This document shows, piece after piece, positions 29,901 through 44,900 of a DNA stretch of 64,000 nt. The stretch is from Owenia fusiformis (Eukaryota; Annelida; Polychaeta; Sabellida; Oweniidae): positions 31,272,867-31,336,866 of the forward strand of contig CAIIXF020000008.1 in NCBI GenBank assembly GCA_903813345.2, given 5' to 3'. Under the pieces are notes generated by a model. The model searched no databases and was not told where the DNA came from. It saw only the letters and a list, made by a program, of their open reading frames with translations. Numbering within the stretch: position 1 is the stretch's first letter; each line of letters opens with the position of its first letter. The position numbers were made by a program, and so were the translations under genes.

Positions 29901-32900
29901 ATGAACAGATCCAAATTGGCGATCTTTGGGACAAAAGAAATGGCCAATTGCAGCATGACCTAGAACAACAAGTAAGCAGAAAATAGCAAAAAATCACCGA
30001 AAACAGATGCCAGGGTTTTTCATCAGCAACAGGCAATTTTCACAAAATTGCCCGTTGTTTTTAGACTTTTCAACTTTTCCATGTAAAGATTATAATTTCC
30101 ATTAATTTTACCTGTAGTTTTCATTTATTTAGCCTGTTGTGAGAAGTTCTAGTGAAACCCCTGGATGCCATTAATGGATCACTAATTTTCAAAAAATTGT
30201 ACTTTTACATGGAATAGAAAAAAAACGTAGCAAATCTGTTGAACCATTGCTCGTCAAGTCTGGAAAATAATAATATCCCTTTAACTTTTCTTGGAGCTCA
30301 TCATTGCCTCATTGTGTTTCAATTAATCAAACTCAAATGATTATCCAATTATGATTTAACTGGAGTGAAAGATTTCTAAACTAAGATGCTCCATTTTAGG
30401 TGTTCAACAGAGAGGGTGACCAGATAGACTCTGTCACAATCAGCCATGAAGCATTCCTTGAGTTTGATGAGCTTGGAAACAGTGTAGATGAAGTTGAAGC
30501 ATTGTTCAAGAGACACGAGGACTTTGAACACAAGTTAATATCCCAAGATGATCGACTCAAAGGTGAGACTCCCACCCACCCATGCACGTTGTATATTTCT
30601 AAGTAGTACACCACCCAGCATACTTGGCGCTACGCCCATGCTTCCATTAATGTTGAAAAAATACATCCAAAAATGTCTTACATAACAAATAGATAATGAA
30701 AGGGTATTACCCAAGAGTTCAAAGTAAACAAGCAAAATAATCATTACTAGAAAAATGTAATAAAGTCAGACAGTTCCTTAACCTTTACCATGCTGCCTTT
30801 TTATCCTACGCATCTCTTATTTTTTGACTGCAAAAAATGACTTGAGTAATTAATATCTCAACAACTACTGAATAACAACATTTTTTACAAAGGGGATATA
30901 CAATGTCTGTTATCATAAGAATTCAAAAATCAATTTCAGATGTCCCTTATCAGCTTCCAAAAGCCTTAAGAACTCAAATTCACAGTCCAGATCCTGGAAA
31001 CATATTAGGAGTCTAAACAGAAAAACACTCCTTTATATTTTATTTTTCTGTTACTCAGTTTAGTAAAGTTCTCCATCAAATCAAAATTGAATCAATTTTT
31101 TACTGTACTTCATTTCTTTAAATGTTACAAATGTTACAAAAGTAAGGCGACAAATTTCTTGAGCACTGAGTTCATTCCTCATTTTGACAAACCCATTTTG
31201 TTAAATAAGTGACTTATATGAATGAATTAATTCTAATTATAACCTAATAATGCTGTACTAGGGTTCAACGATATGGCCGACAAGTTGATCCAGGCCAACC
31301 ACCCTGAGAAGAAAGGTATAGACGCTCGTAGGAAACAAGTGCTGGATCGCAGGGAAAAGGTCAAGGACAAGAGCAAAGAGAGACGCAATATGTTGCTAGC
31401 TTCCCAGGCTTTACAGGAGTTCAACAGAGACGCAGAGGAGGTAATGTCCCAAGTTTTATAATTGTCAGGGGAGGTAATGTCCCATGTTTAATGTATCAGA
31501 GGAGGTAATGTCCCAAGTTTCATATGTCAGAGGAGATAATGTCCCATGTTTAATATGGTATTTCTAATTTTTTTGGTTCTACTCAAATTATCTTATTCTT
31601 GAAGTAAATTTATATTTTACATCCAATAATTTCAATTAATGATAATAATGAGGAATAAGCCAATAAAAGTCATTATTATTGGCTTAATACTGCACCTTCC
31701 TCCATCTTTTGATTAAATATACTACTATGGCGTTATTTGTCATTTCAGCTGGATTCATGGATGAAAGAGAAGTACGCCACAGCAGTGGACGAATCTTACA
31801 GAGATTTGACTAACTTGGATAAGAAACGTAAGAAATATGAAGCATTTGAAGCAGAACTGAAAGCCAATGGGGAGCGACTAGAAGTCATTAACCTGGTATG
31901 TACTACTATGTAGCGAAATCAATATTTTATGGTTTAGCGTCCATGTCATGAAGGACTATGAAGAATTCGATATTAAATGGATAAGTGTCATGACAATTAC
32001 ATGGTATTTTCTCTAAACTTTTCTTGCATTTTTATAATGTTATGGTCTCCATTTTTTGTGATGGTGGTTGGCGTGTGGCATTCAGTGTCTATAACAAATG
32101 GCAGGTGATGACATTTTGCATGTTATTAATTTTTTGTTTTGCAATTTGGATTGACTACCTTCAAAATCCCAATTCACTAACATGTATTTGCTGCGGTGGT
32201 TTTAAAAATTTATTTTAATTCTCGATTTGTTTTTTCAGCTGGGAAATGCCCTGATAGAAGACAACCACTACGCCAAGCCGCACATCAGCCAAACTCTGAC
32301 CCGACTGAACCGTGATTGGCAGAATCTGTTCAAGAAAGCAGAGGACAAAGGTCAGAAGTTACGTCAGGCTCACGACCAAAGCATCCTCAATGACCTGCTG
32401 AAGGAGAACCAGGATCGACTGGATGCAATGAGAAAGTTGGTGGGCTCTGATGATGTCGGGAATGATCTACGTAGCGTGAAGGATCTGTTGAGGAAACATC
32501 AGGTATGGACTCAGGAACACATTCACAGAGATATTAAATATATGCTTGTTACTGTGTGGGATGTGAAAAGTTTAAGTTGATTGAGAAACTTTACAATCAT
32601 TTCAGGATCATTGACATCTAAATAGATAAATAATCTGAATATATTATTCATAATTGATTTTATATATTTCATATTTTTTAAATGACCCAATCACTGACTT
32701 TTAATGTCTGAAAGTTTGAAATCAGAAGGGAAATTCCAAAATCCATTCCCTCTTGATTTCAATCCTGTCTATGCTAGCCCTATAAATAGCTGCTATCATC
32801 CAAATCCAACTCACATGTTCTGAGTCTATTTGTATAAAATCAACACTGACTGCCCGGAGGACTGCACTATTTGAAAAACAAGATTAACTTTGAATACATA

Positions 32901-35900
32901 TTTCCCCTGCTTTATTTTCAGGGTCTTGAGAATGATATGAAGAGCAACCAGGAAAGGATCCAAGGCATAGCTGAACAGGGTAAAGCTATGGCTCAGGCTG
33001 GACATTTTGATGCAGATAAGATTCTTTCAGCAACCAAAGACTTCAATGAACAGTGAGTAAAGCATGATGTGTATAAGACAATAGTTAGGAATCAGGGATC
33101 AGTTTTTCGAAACCTCTTATTGTACTCTTATAGTACTCTTATAGTAGACAATTGTTTCGTAGGAATTGAAAATTATGAACGGACTAAAAATGGACCCCAG
33201 GTACATTCTTTGAAGTTAGATAACTTTGACTTGAAACATGCGAGAAGCCCTATATTTGGGCAATAATGAAGACATATTTCACATCATAGTAACATCTGAT
33301 GAACTACATAGATGAACTTATAGACATGTTGGCATAACAGGTTAACTGTATTAAAAATAGCTGTTATAAAAGCCTATATTTTCTTTTTAACAGGTTCAAT
33401 GATTTGAAACCAGAGGTTGCAGCAAGACGCAAGAAGCTTGAAGATTCCCTCAAATGGCATCAATTTGACTTTGATGGAGATACAGAGCTACAATGGATCA
33501 ATGAACACATGCCTGCTGCAACGTCTAAAGATTATGGGAACAGTCTCACAGATACGCAGAATCTACATAAGTCCCATATGGTAAGGATTTTCCCAAAATA
33601 CTTTGATATACGAAATATTGTATGATTTGTGTTAAATTGCATGTTTGTATTGTACAGTGTATGTTTGATTTATTTATATTTAATTTTTTGAAATATCTTG
33701 TGATTAAATTCTGTTTTCAGAAATTTGAGAAAGAACTAGCTGGACATAAACCTGTGATAGATAAATGTCTCGCGACAGGAAACCAGCTAGTCCGTGCAAA
33801 CCACTTTGCCTCTCAACCAATCAAAGAAAAATGCAATGAAGTAAAGACTGCCTGGGATAAACTTCTCGCATGTTCTGCCGATCGTAGAGCAAACCTAGAT
33901 CTTGCTCTACAAGGGAAGCAGTATTTTGCTGAGGCAGCAGAAATTGAATCATGGCTAAATGAGAAGCAAAGAGGACTAGCTGGGACTGACTATGGAAAAG
34001 ATGAGAATGCATCTGATAAGCTGGTCACCAAACACAAGGTCTGCCTTAAAATACTATTGATGTCTATTTTATGGAGATTTTAATAAAAGTCACATTTTTC
34101 AATTATCTTTTTTTGAAAAATTGATAGTGATTTTTCATACAACTGGGGTATTTGTAATGTTTTTGGTATTGAATGTTCCATGAAAAAACATTAATTATCA
34201 ACTTGCAAACTACATATATGTTTTAGTTTTAAGCACATCTATCTATACACATAGAACTTCATCTTTATAACTTCAGGCTCTAGAAGGAGACATTGACACA
34301 TATAACAACATGCTCGGCAATCTCCGAAAAATGGGTCAAGATGTCATCAAAGCCGGCTATACTCCTCCAGAAGCAATCACAAAACGCCAAGATGAGCTTG
34401 AAAAACAAATGGCCAAACTCCAAAAGGCCGCAGCCCAGCGACGTAAAAATCTCGACCACAATAAAGGTCTTCATGAATACATGCGTGAAAGCGATGAACT
34501 GGAGGAATGGATAAATGAACAATATCAAATTGCATCGAGTTCAGACTATGGAACAGATTACGAACATTTGCAGATATTGCAAAATAAATTTGATGAGTTT
34601 AAATTGAAAGTTGAGGCTGGTGCTGAACGTTATAATCGCTGTGAAAAGATGGCGCAAAACCTCATAGATGAGGGAAACCCAAATAGTACAGATATTCAGG
34701 AAAGACAAGATCAACTCAGGTGAGTGCTGAGGAAAAAATTCAAATGTACCTTGAAATTTTCAAAATGATTTTTATTTCAACAAAACAAAATTTATGTAGT
34801 TGCTCAAAAAAAATTGACTCCATCTAAAATCAAAACTAAATTAATCAAGTGCTAAGAAAAGAAAAATAGTGCAATAAACATTCAAATGTATATAATACAT
34901 GTAATTGAAAAACTATTTTAATCAAATCAAGTCAGCGATTCAGGCCCGTAGCCAGGATTTGCCAAGGGGGGTTCACTTTTTGAAAAATTCCAGGGGGGTT
35001 CACTTGTGACAATTTTGGTCCAAAAATGGCCAAAATAACTTAAAAAGTAAGATTTTTGGCCAGGGGGGGGGCTCGAACTGGAACCCCCCCCCTGGCTACG
35101 GGCCTGGCGATTTGTATACATTCCTGCCATTAATGACCTCATGTGTCTTCAATAATGAAACCATTCCATTTGAGTTGCCATTGATGCATTCATTTACTTC
35201 AATATTAGGAATTCCTGGAAGACTTTACTTGATGAGATTGGCAGTAAGGATGTGAGACTCCAAGGTGCTGGTGAAATTCATCGTTTCAACAGAGATGTCG
35301 AAGAAGCCATGTCTCGTATACAGGTACAGATACACACGTTTACCTTAAGAATTCAAAAATAACCTTAAACAGAAAATTACCAAAAGCCATAATTTTTTTG
35401 AAAATTTGTCAGTGTGAGAAATTTCAAGTGTGAAAAATGTATAACTTTGTAACAGATAACTTCATAGAAGAATAGATAATTCTGTATAAGGCTCATTCAT
35501 TATAACCCATAACTTTTTGTAAATCAAAGCAGCATACAGGGGGTAATGGACAGGTGAAAGAAATCATTGATTAGTTGATTCCAAATTACTGGTTAGAGGT
35601 TGAGGTGGAAGTATAGAAAATTGAGGTGTTTAAAAGAGGTTGTTAATTAAATTTAAAAGGATTAATAGCATTTTATGATATTTAAACCCATCCCACCTTT
35701 AGAAAATTAGAAATACTTTCATGTTTAATGGCATTAAAGCCCAACCAGAATATCAACATGACTTTGGAGTTGCACAGTAAAGTCTATATAATGTTTTTTT
35801 CAACAGGACGCTAAAGGTCGGAGCAAAATATTAAATGTTTTCGGAGTAGTATAGTATGCAACTTGCAGAAGTTGTAATTTTTTTACACTTTGGAAAATCA

Positions 35901-38900
35901 ATATTTTTATGTATATCTTTAGGAGAAATATGCAGCTATCCCAGAAGAGCTTGGACGTGACATCACAGCCACACAGAATTATCTCCGTAAACATGAGGGC
36001 TTTGAGAATGAACTGGTTGCTCTGGAGGCACAGTTACAGGTGGGTGCACTTAGTGGTTTGAAATATAAAAGATCCAGCTGTATTTTTATTTTTAATCAAA
36101 AGAAATTAATCAGTATTTTTTAAATTTATTTATTGATTTCTCAATTCACCCCTTATAGGGTAAGAGTATACAAAAGACAACCTTAAATAATAAAGTAACA
36201 AACATTAAAATAACATTTATATATATACATTTTTTTAAAAATCTATAAATATAATTATGAAACATTGAACATGAAGATAAGTGGTAACATGTTGTTATCG
36301 CTACCAATTTTGTTGACCTGTATTCAGTGTGGTGGTTAATGTCATCATTTGACATTTTGTGACTGTATCTGTGACAAATGGTTTCACTTTGTAACTGCAA
36401 CCTATGCAAGTTAAGCTCAATTGAAGAATATTCAAGAAAGCTAGAGCATATGCGAGTAGTACATTATTTCTTGGACGACCCTCATATTTTGATGACAATT
36501 GTAATTTAATACATACATGTATGTCATTTTATTTTAATAAAATCATGTCACAATGCTGTGCATAGTAAGAGCATATGAATAATAACTAAAAAACTTGTTT
36601 CAGATCCTTGTAAATGATGCTGCAAGATTGAGGGAAGAATATCCAGGAGACAATGCTGAACAGATTGCCCAACAACAAGCAATTGTGGTTGAGAACTGGG
36701 GGATCTTACAAGAACAGGCGGCTAACAGGAAGGATAATCTCCTAGCTGCCATAGACTACCATAGGTTCATAGCTGCTGTAAGTAGCAACTTATGCATTTG
36801 ATACGAAGGGATTGTATATGAGGTTTATCTTGAGGGAAGATAATATATCAACCCAAGAGATGAACCAAATTTACAATTCTGACGAGGGATGACCTTTATA
36901 TATTGTGATAAGTTAGATGTTGAGATTTGAATGAAGAAATAATAGGTGAAAAATATTTGCATTAAAATAGAAGAGATTATTTTACACATTTATTCAAGTA
37001 TTTAATGATGAAATATTTTTAAATCGAGTATTATGTGCAACAATCCATAAATTCACATCATCATATCATGTTTTGCTATAGGTTCGTGACTTGGTCAACT
37101 GGTGCACCGAGATGCAAATGGAGATGACAACAGATAAGCCAATCAGAGATGTGGCGGGAGTAGACCTGTGGAAGTCTCGCCACAACGAGCTTAAAGCAGA
37201 GATTGATGCCAGGGAAGACACATTTGGAAGTGTCGTAGAGTCTGGAAATAAGATGATTGCTCAGAAACACTATGCAAGTGATGAGGTATGATTTTTTCAA
37301 AAAGTAGTTATTCAACTTCTAGGCTTGTCATGAAAAGTGGCCAGTAAATGGGCTATTTTGGCACTGTTGGAACATGGATGTGGGCTTTTGATGTTTATTA
37401 GAAATTCTGTAACTGGTTAAAAGATAGCGTTATGTTTCAGGCCCGTAGCCAGAATATTCCAAGGGGGGTTCACTTTTCCAAAAAATTCTAGGGGGGTTCA
37501 CTTTGGCAAATTTGGCCAAAAATCACTCAAAAAATAGTCAGAATGATGAAAAACTGCATGATTTTGAAAGAAAATTTGGTCAGGGGGGGTTTGGGTTCGG
37601 GCCTGTGTTTCCATAGCAACAATAAACAATCAAATATTGATAATTAGGCAATTAAAGCGCTTATCTAATTTGAATTATCACAAAAAGAAAAATAGAACAA
37701 AATACATACACATACCGCTTGATGACATTCATCCACTCAGTAATTTCACAAATGTCCTAAATATCCCATTACCCATTTCCCATTTCCTTTCAGATTCAGG
37801 AAAAGATTGACAATGTATTGGAAGAACGTGAGGGCCTTCATGCAACATGGCAAGAACGCAAGGCTCACTTAGACAGACTACATGAACAACAGAGTTTCTA
37901 CAGAGATGCTAATCAGTTAGAGAATACATGCACCTCTCAAGAGGTAAGCCCAGCAAGAGGCCTTAAGAGGCTGATTAAATTTTGGTTTCTGAATGTAAAA
38001 TGTAAAAACAACATATGTCTATGTGTCTAACATGTTCTCAGATATTCAATATAAGTAAATAACTAAGCACATGGGCTAAAGGGAAAGGACCAAAAGTTGA
38101 AATGGAACCTAGCAAGAAAAAGCAAACTCTAAGTGTAAACCAGTCATAAGAAAACCAAACCCCATATATCCCAGAACCATGATCAAACATGAAAAAATAA
38201 TGTCTGATACCCTCCTTCCCCCAATATCACAATCCAAGACCAGAACACCAAGGGGATTCAATTAATATTATATTTAACATTTTGTTACCTCTCATTCAAA
38301 TAAATGAAGGAAAAGCTAAAACAGTCAGTAATCATAATCTTTATGATAGTAACATAATGAAATACGACATTACTTGCAGGCATACCTCAATAGCTCTGAT
38401 CTAGGAACTACAGTCGATCAAGTAGAAAAGCTCCGCAAGAAGCATGAAAACTTTGAGAAAGTTCTCGCAACTCAGAAAGAAAAACAACAAAATCTCGTCG
38501 ATTTTGGAAACAGTTTAATAGCAGAACAGCATTTTGACTCACCCAATATTAGAAGTAAGCTTCATTCAGTGACGCAGCGCCGTGATAGGATTCATGCGCT
38601 AAGTGACGAGAGGAAAAGGAAACTGGACGATAATCTCTTATATGCACAGTTTAATAGAGATTGTACTGAGGTGAGTTTGGCTTTAATGTTTAGTGAGAAA
38701 GATGATATTTTTATTTTCAAACTGAAACTAGTACATAATGAACCTGGCATAAGGCCTGATAGTAATATTATCCGTCTGTGATGTTAACATTAACCCTGCA
38801 TAAGGCAGTGACATTGTATACTTGATCGATTTTAGGCTGAGTCTTGGATTGGAGACAAACTATAAACAGTACATAATGTAAACACTAACCCTGCATAAGG

Positions 38901-41900
38901 CCTGATCCTTATATACATTGAAAAAATTATGCATTGATTTTAGGCTGAGTCTTGGATTGGAGACAAACTGAATACAGTCCATGATGACAACATTAACCCT
39001 GCATAAGGTCTGATCCTTATATACCTCTAACAAATTATGTATTGATTTTAGGCTGAGTCTTGGATTGGAGACAAGCTGAAGACAGTCCATGATGACAACA
39101 TTGCTCAAGTAACAGACCTCTATGAAAAGATGAAAAAACTACAGAAACATCAAACATTTGAGGCTGAAGTAGTGGCCAACACTAACACCATTAAAAATAT
39201 AAAAGAGGTGAGTTATTAAGAATTGGGTCTTAAACAGTGACGTTGGACTGGGTTTTTCACAATTGAGTTACTGTCTAAATTGGCTGTCACTTATCCACTT
39301 GATATGGCCAAAAGTGATACTCTTTGAAACAGCTAATTAAAAGTAAGATATGAATTATAAATTGTTGACGAGGAATTCGCAAGTTCAAATATTCAATGTC
39401 ATTTTGAAAAGTTTGAAATCATGTGCTTTGAGGGGTGGATAAGAATGACACTTATACATGTAATAAGTCATGATAATCTTTTGTATAATGTTTTGTTCTG
39501 CTGAAATCAATTCCATTGAATAACCTAACTATGCATGTATTTGTTATTATTATTTAGCGAGGTGAGATGTTGCTCAAGAAAAGGCATCACGCATCTCCAG
39601 AGATCCAGGAGCGACTCAATAAGCTGCTATCACAGTGGGATGAGCTTCTTAAAGCTTTGGATCAGCGCGGCAAGATCCTGGAGGAGGCCAAAGACATGCT
39701 GTTATTTAATGAAGAGGCTGATAAGGTGGAATCATGGATCAGAGAAAAGGTCAGTAGGAAGTTAACCTGGGAGGAAAATTGAATGGTGATCATATTTTTA
39801 ATTGGACAATTGAGTAAAACAATGAAATTTGCAAGAAATAGAGTAAACTCGCATGTATAGAAATGCCACAAAGGATGAGTCTGGGAATGAGTCTGGGTAT
39901 CAACTTAGAAAATATTGAAAATTGTAATGTCTGAAAAACCAACTCAATCACACATATTATTAAACTTCAATATCTTATCCTTCTTCTGAGATTACTAAAA
40001 TATCAATTTGTATCACAATTGATGAAGAATATTGGCATCAAAGACAGTGCATATCACTTTGTCAGAATTGAAAAAAAATCAATGGCAAATATTAAATGAA
40101 TTATTTATACAAAAAGTTTGAAACATATCCTCCAAAACATTGCTTATTTTCTTTGTATAGACATTGAATGGTATTTCTGGATAAGTGAATTTGTGTTTAT
40201 CTGGGTAATCAAGGGATTATAGTCACTCAAAGTTACTGAGCATCCAGTTTTGAGACTTCAATTGTGTTGGTGAAGTTACACATATTTCAGTCAAATTCAT
40301 GCTGAGCACAACATTTTGGTTTCAATTTTATAATCCCTATACATGACCCTGGTGATGAAGAGTCAGATTCAGTCAAAAAACCCAAACCGGAAAACTGTGC
40401 TCATTGTGAAAACTAAAAGTGAAGCAACTTTTTTCTGATATTTCTTATATCAAATGGCAGCCATCTTGTTTTTCCCCCTTCAAATTAAACTGGCGGGAAA
40501 TTCAAAAATTTGAAAAAAAATTTAATCCTTAAATATATTTCAAAAGTATAATTTTCTTTTTAATTCTTCATGGGTCTTAAGTTATTTCTTCTTTGTATGT
40601 CATACATGTTGCCATTGGTGTGTTTTTTTCTATAATAATGACTATTTTTTGTTTGTTAGGCTACTTATTCTGACTCTCAGCAGGGGGCTAATTATGCATC
40701 AAAACTCATGAAAAAGTAAATATACTTATCAGATATAACTAGGACAGTAATAAAAACCATATTTCACATACATTTGACTGAGGGACCAAAAGGGCATATA
40801 CCCAGACACATCCTTTAGGCAATGCTTTAGAATTTTTGAAAAAAAATTCTAAAAAATATGATGTTAAGATTAAATCTTTTTCAATATATATTCTTTTTTG
40901 ATTTAAGTGTATTGTTTACTTGCTAAAAGCCTGAACCCTGAATGCTAAATAATTTATGTACCTTCTATAATAAATCAAATTGTTTCAACTTAATGGCACC
41001 AATTTTATACTCCTTTAAATATGTTATATTTACATTTATAAGTCTATTAGATAGAATAGATTAGATGAAATTGAAGTAAAAAATGAAATGTAATGTCTGT
41101 ACATCTGTCAACAGGAGCTACTGGTAAATGCTGGAGATCTAGGTAGAGATTATGAACATTGCTTGGAGCTACAGAAGAAAGTCAATGATGTTGGTGCAGA
41201 TGCTGTCGTTGATGAACAAACTGTACGCGGTATCAACCAATTAGGTTAGTTTATGATGAAATATGCGCATAATATTATGATGAAAATTTGAGAGGAAGCT
41301 TTTATGTTCAAATCTTTAGTTTGCAATCTTGAGATGAATTGCGAGTATTTGCGATGGTTGAGAATGTTAATAATTAGATGTACATGGCATAGACTTTTGA
41401 TTTTGAGATGCAATATGACTATAATGAGGCTGCGTTTCTATCAACTTGTCAATTAAAATAATACTGACCAAAACCATTTATATATTGTACATTTTTTATT
41501 TTTTGAATTTTTTCATATCAAGTATATAAAACTTTAATAATTCTTTAATCTTAATTTCTTTAATTGTCAAAAGGAGATCGCCTGATCCACCAGGGCCGCT
41601 CAGAGACAAAAGATATCCAGAAGAAAAAAGATGGCGTCAACCAGAATTGGAATGCTCTACAAGGATCCCTAAATAACTACAAAGTCCAACTAGAGGGGGC
41701 GCTAGATATTCATGCATTCAATCGCGATGCTGATGATATCAATGAAAGAATCAATGAAAAGGTAACTGAAAATTTTAAAAATAAAGTACACACTTTAATA
41801 TGTGAGACTGTGCAATTAGATGTCATCACGACCTTTCAAGAGAAACCAATGATGGCTTCAGAAGGGAAACCCTATTAACTTTGACAAGCATCACCTGAGG

Positions 41901-44900
41901 TGTGAATTAAAGAGAACAAATATTTTTATTTTTTATTTTATTTTATTTTCATGGAATTGATGGTTTTAAAATAGATAAAACATAAACACTTAAAACATAT
42001 AAACTAAGTATATTCGTTTAGACATAAACTGCAAAGATTACATAATTTGAAAGTTAGGATATGACTGATCGAAATGGTCCTATGTTTCTAGGCCCTTTTG
42101 CTGTCCATAGAGGATTATGGAAAAGATCTGACTGCTGTGGAGTCTTTACAGAGAAAGCAAATAGAGATACAGAGAGACATGACAGTCATAAACAGTCAAA
42201 TAAAGGTAATATAGTTACACCAGTTAAGCCAGTCAAGTGTTCAGATTAGCAGGTGTGAATATGAATATTCTAAGGTTTAGTTGGCAAAGTATCCCAACAA
42301 TTTTAATGTGATCCATAAAAGGGAAAAATAAGAGTTGTATGGTATTAAATTCATGTGGAAGGCATTTACTCCAGCTCCTGTCCCGTTGTATATCATCAGG
42401 GCAGGAACCGAAGTAAAACCATAAACTCATTTCAGAAATTGGAAGAGCTTGGTCACCAGCTATCAAAGAAGTATCCAGACAATGTGCAGGTGATACACAA
42501 TAAACAACAAGAGGTTATGGACAACTGGGAGAGGCTAGAAGATCTATCTGATGCCAGAGAATTACGACTTAAAGCTTCTCATCAGCTACAGAAATTCCTG
42601 TTTGATGCAAGGGAATTGGTGAGTGAAATAATTTTCTTTACATACTTAGATATTTGAATTCTATCTACCAATAGGGTAACTTGGAGACAAAAATGTCATC
42701 AGTCTTATAACAATCCATTTAACCATACCACATATTCAAACAATTATGTACAAAGACTTAAAGTCAAAAAGCCCACCAAAGCATTGCAAATGATTATTTT
42801 TGGTTGACATATAATTACAGTGTGACTGGTGTGAAAAAATGATCAACCACATGACAATGGGAGAACTTCCCACCACAATCTCAGAAGCTGAAAACATGCT
42901 AGAGGAACACCAAGAGCGTAAAGCTGAAATTGACGGACGATCCTCAAACTTCCGATTGCTCAAAGAAACTGGGATGAATCTGATTAATAAGAATCATTAC
43001 GCTTCGGAGGAAATCCAAGCAATGCTGGGTAATCTTGACGAGATGCAGTTTGCCGTCAACGAGGCGTGGGAAGACAGAAAGAATATGTTGACGCAGGGAC
43101 GAGATCTACAAGTGTTTATTGAGTATGCTAAACAGGCTGATGTGTGGCTTGCTAGTAAGGAGGCCTTTTTGGCCAATGAAGATCTCGGGGTAAGTAAAGT
43201 CATTCTGAAAGAATAATCAAATATCTGTGTTTAAGTGAAAGTGATACATCAGGGAAAAATTGCCAGCCAAAGTTCTGAAATGACAAAGATATGATACATT
43301 TTAATTTTTTCAACACTTCCTATCTCTTCATTTCGAGTGTTCTAATGATTATAATGTTATTTTTTGCACAAGGAAAATTTTTACCGCAATAGTCATGCAT
43401 ATCCTAACTCTTTAAATTTTACCATTTCAGAACTCGCTATCATCCGTAGATGCTTTATTACGCAAACATGACAACTTTGAAAAGACACTCAATGCTCAGA
43501 GTGAGAAAATAGACACTTTGGAACAATATGCTAAAGACTTGTTAGTTCAAGATCATTATGCGTCAGAGGAGATTCAATCAGGTTGTGAAGCTGTTATTGA
43601 ACGACGCAATAATTTAGTATCTGCGTCAAAACTGAGACGAGAAAAATTGGAGGATTCGCAGAAATATCAAAACTTCTTGAGAGATTTGTATGATGTAAGT
43701 AGCAAAAAGGCAGATTTTGATCGTTGAATTGGATTTAAATGGCAGTTGTATTTGAGATTTCATCTTGTGATTCACTTGTGTTAAATGTTTTCTAATATTG
43801 AAGCTTTTGTACTGTATCAGCATTAGTTTTTTAACAGATTAGTATTGATCATTTCTCTGTATGCTCAAAGATGTTGTGCCTTACCTGAAGCAAATTAGTA
43901 ATTAAAATGATTGTCATTTGTGTAATAAAAATGACTGGATGGTTAGATGGCCAAGTATGAGATATCTCTAAGTAGTACCCTTTTACTCGCTCAGGGTATA
44001 TTGTATGTGCATTAGGATAGGAGCTGAAGTAAAACCAAACATTTGCACATACATTATTTGCAATTACAGGTGACCGGATGGATTGGAGAGAAAAGTCAGG
44101 TTGCGATGGATGAATCCTGGAGGGATCCCACTAATCTTCAGGGCAAAATACAGAAACACCAAGCATTTGAAGCAGAAGTGATGGCCAATAAGAAACGTGT
44201 TGATGCAGTGAATAAGGTAAGATTTCACTCAGGTTTCTGTCCCATTACTATACATCAGGGCAGGAGCCGAAGTAAAACCAATTTTTAGAGGTGTCTGTCT
44301 TTCAATCTCTATTTTGCAAATAATGGTTACTTTGTGGATTAGAGAGCGGAGTCGGGTCACTCTGAACAAATGTTTGAGAGAATTATGAACCTTATTCTTA
44401 CTTTCGGCTATTGTCCTGTTGTACATCGGGCCAGGGCTGAATCAAAACCAAATCCATGGCTCCAGTGAGACATTTATCAACGTAATATTGTCAGTAAAGG
44501 ATATACAATGTTAGGTTGGGTTATTTCCATACATTTTATAATTTTTATCCAAATAGCTGTCAGAATTTCAACATGGTTGCATATAATTTTCAACAAGTTG
44601 CAACACCCATTTACTCTTATAGCGAGGTGACTGATTTTGTTATGTAATTCTCTAGGAGGGTGAAGACCTCATTAAGGCCAATCACTACTCTGCCCACAAC
44701 ATTAAGGAAGCCCTAGAAGATCTGGATGAAGTCTGGAAGAGACTACAAGCAGCAAATGTGGAGAAGAGAGACAAACTCCAAGATGCATATCAAGTAAGAT
44801 TTTACTTTTGTGATAAGTGATTTTCTTGATTTTGTACCATTTTTATATGAAGTTTAACTGTCTCCCCCAGAATGGGGTTAACCTTGCCAGTTGTTTTAAC

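Noticed and set aside
35803-35816. Possible small exon in spectrin intron 20 after ttttttcaacag
   Set aside because: The block between this acceptor-like site and the next GT is very short and does not keep the frame or extend the spectrin pattern. Exons 20 and 21 already join in phase.
42105-42205. Acceptor tccatag as the start of exon 30
   Set aside because: It would shift the frame. The upstream tttctag acceptor gives ALLLSIEDYGKD in frame with exon 29.
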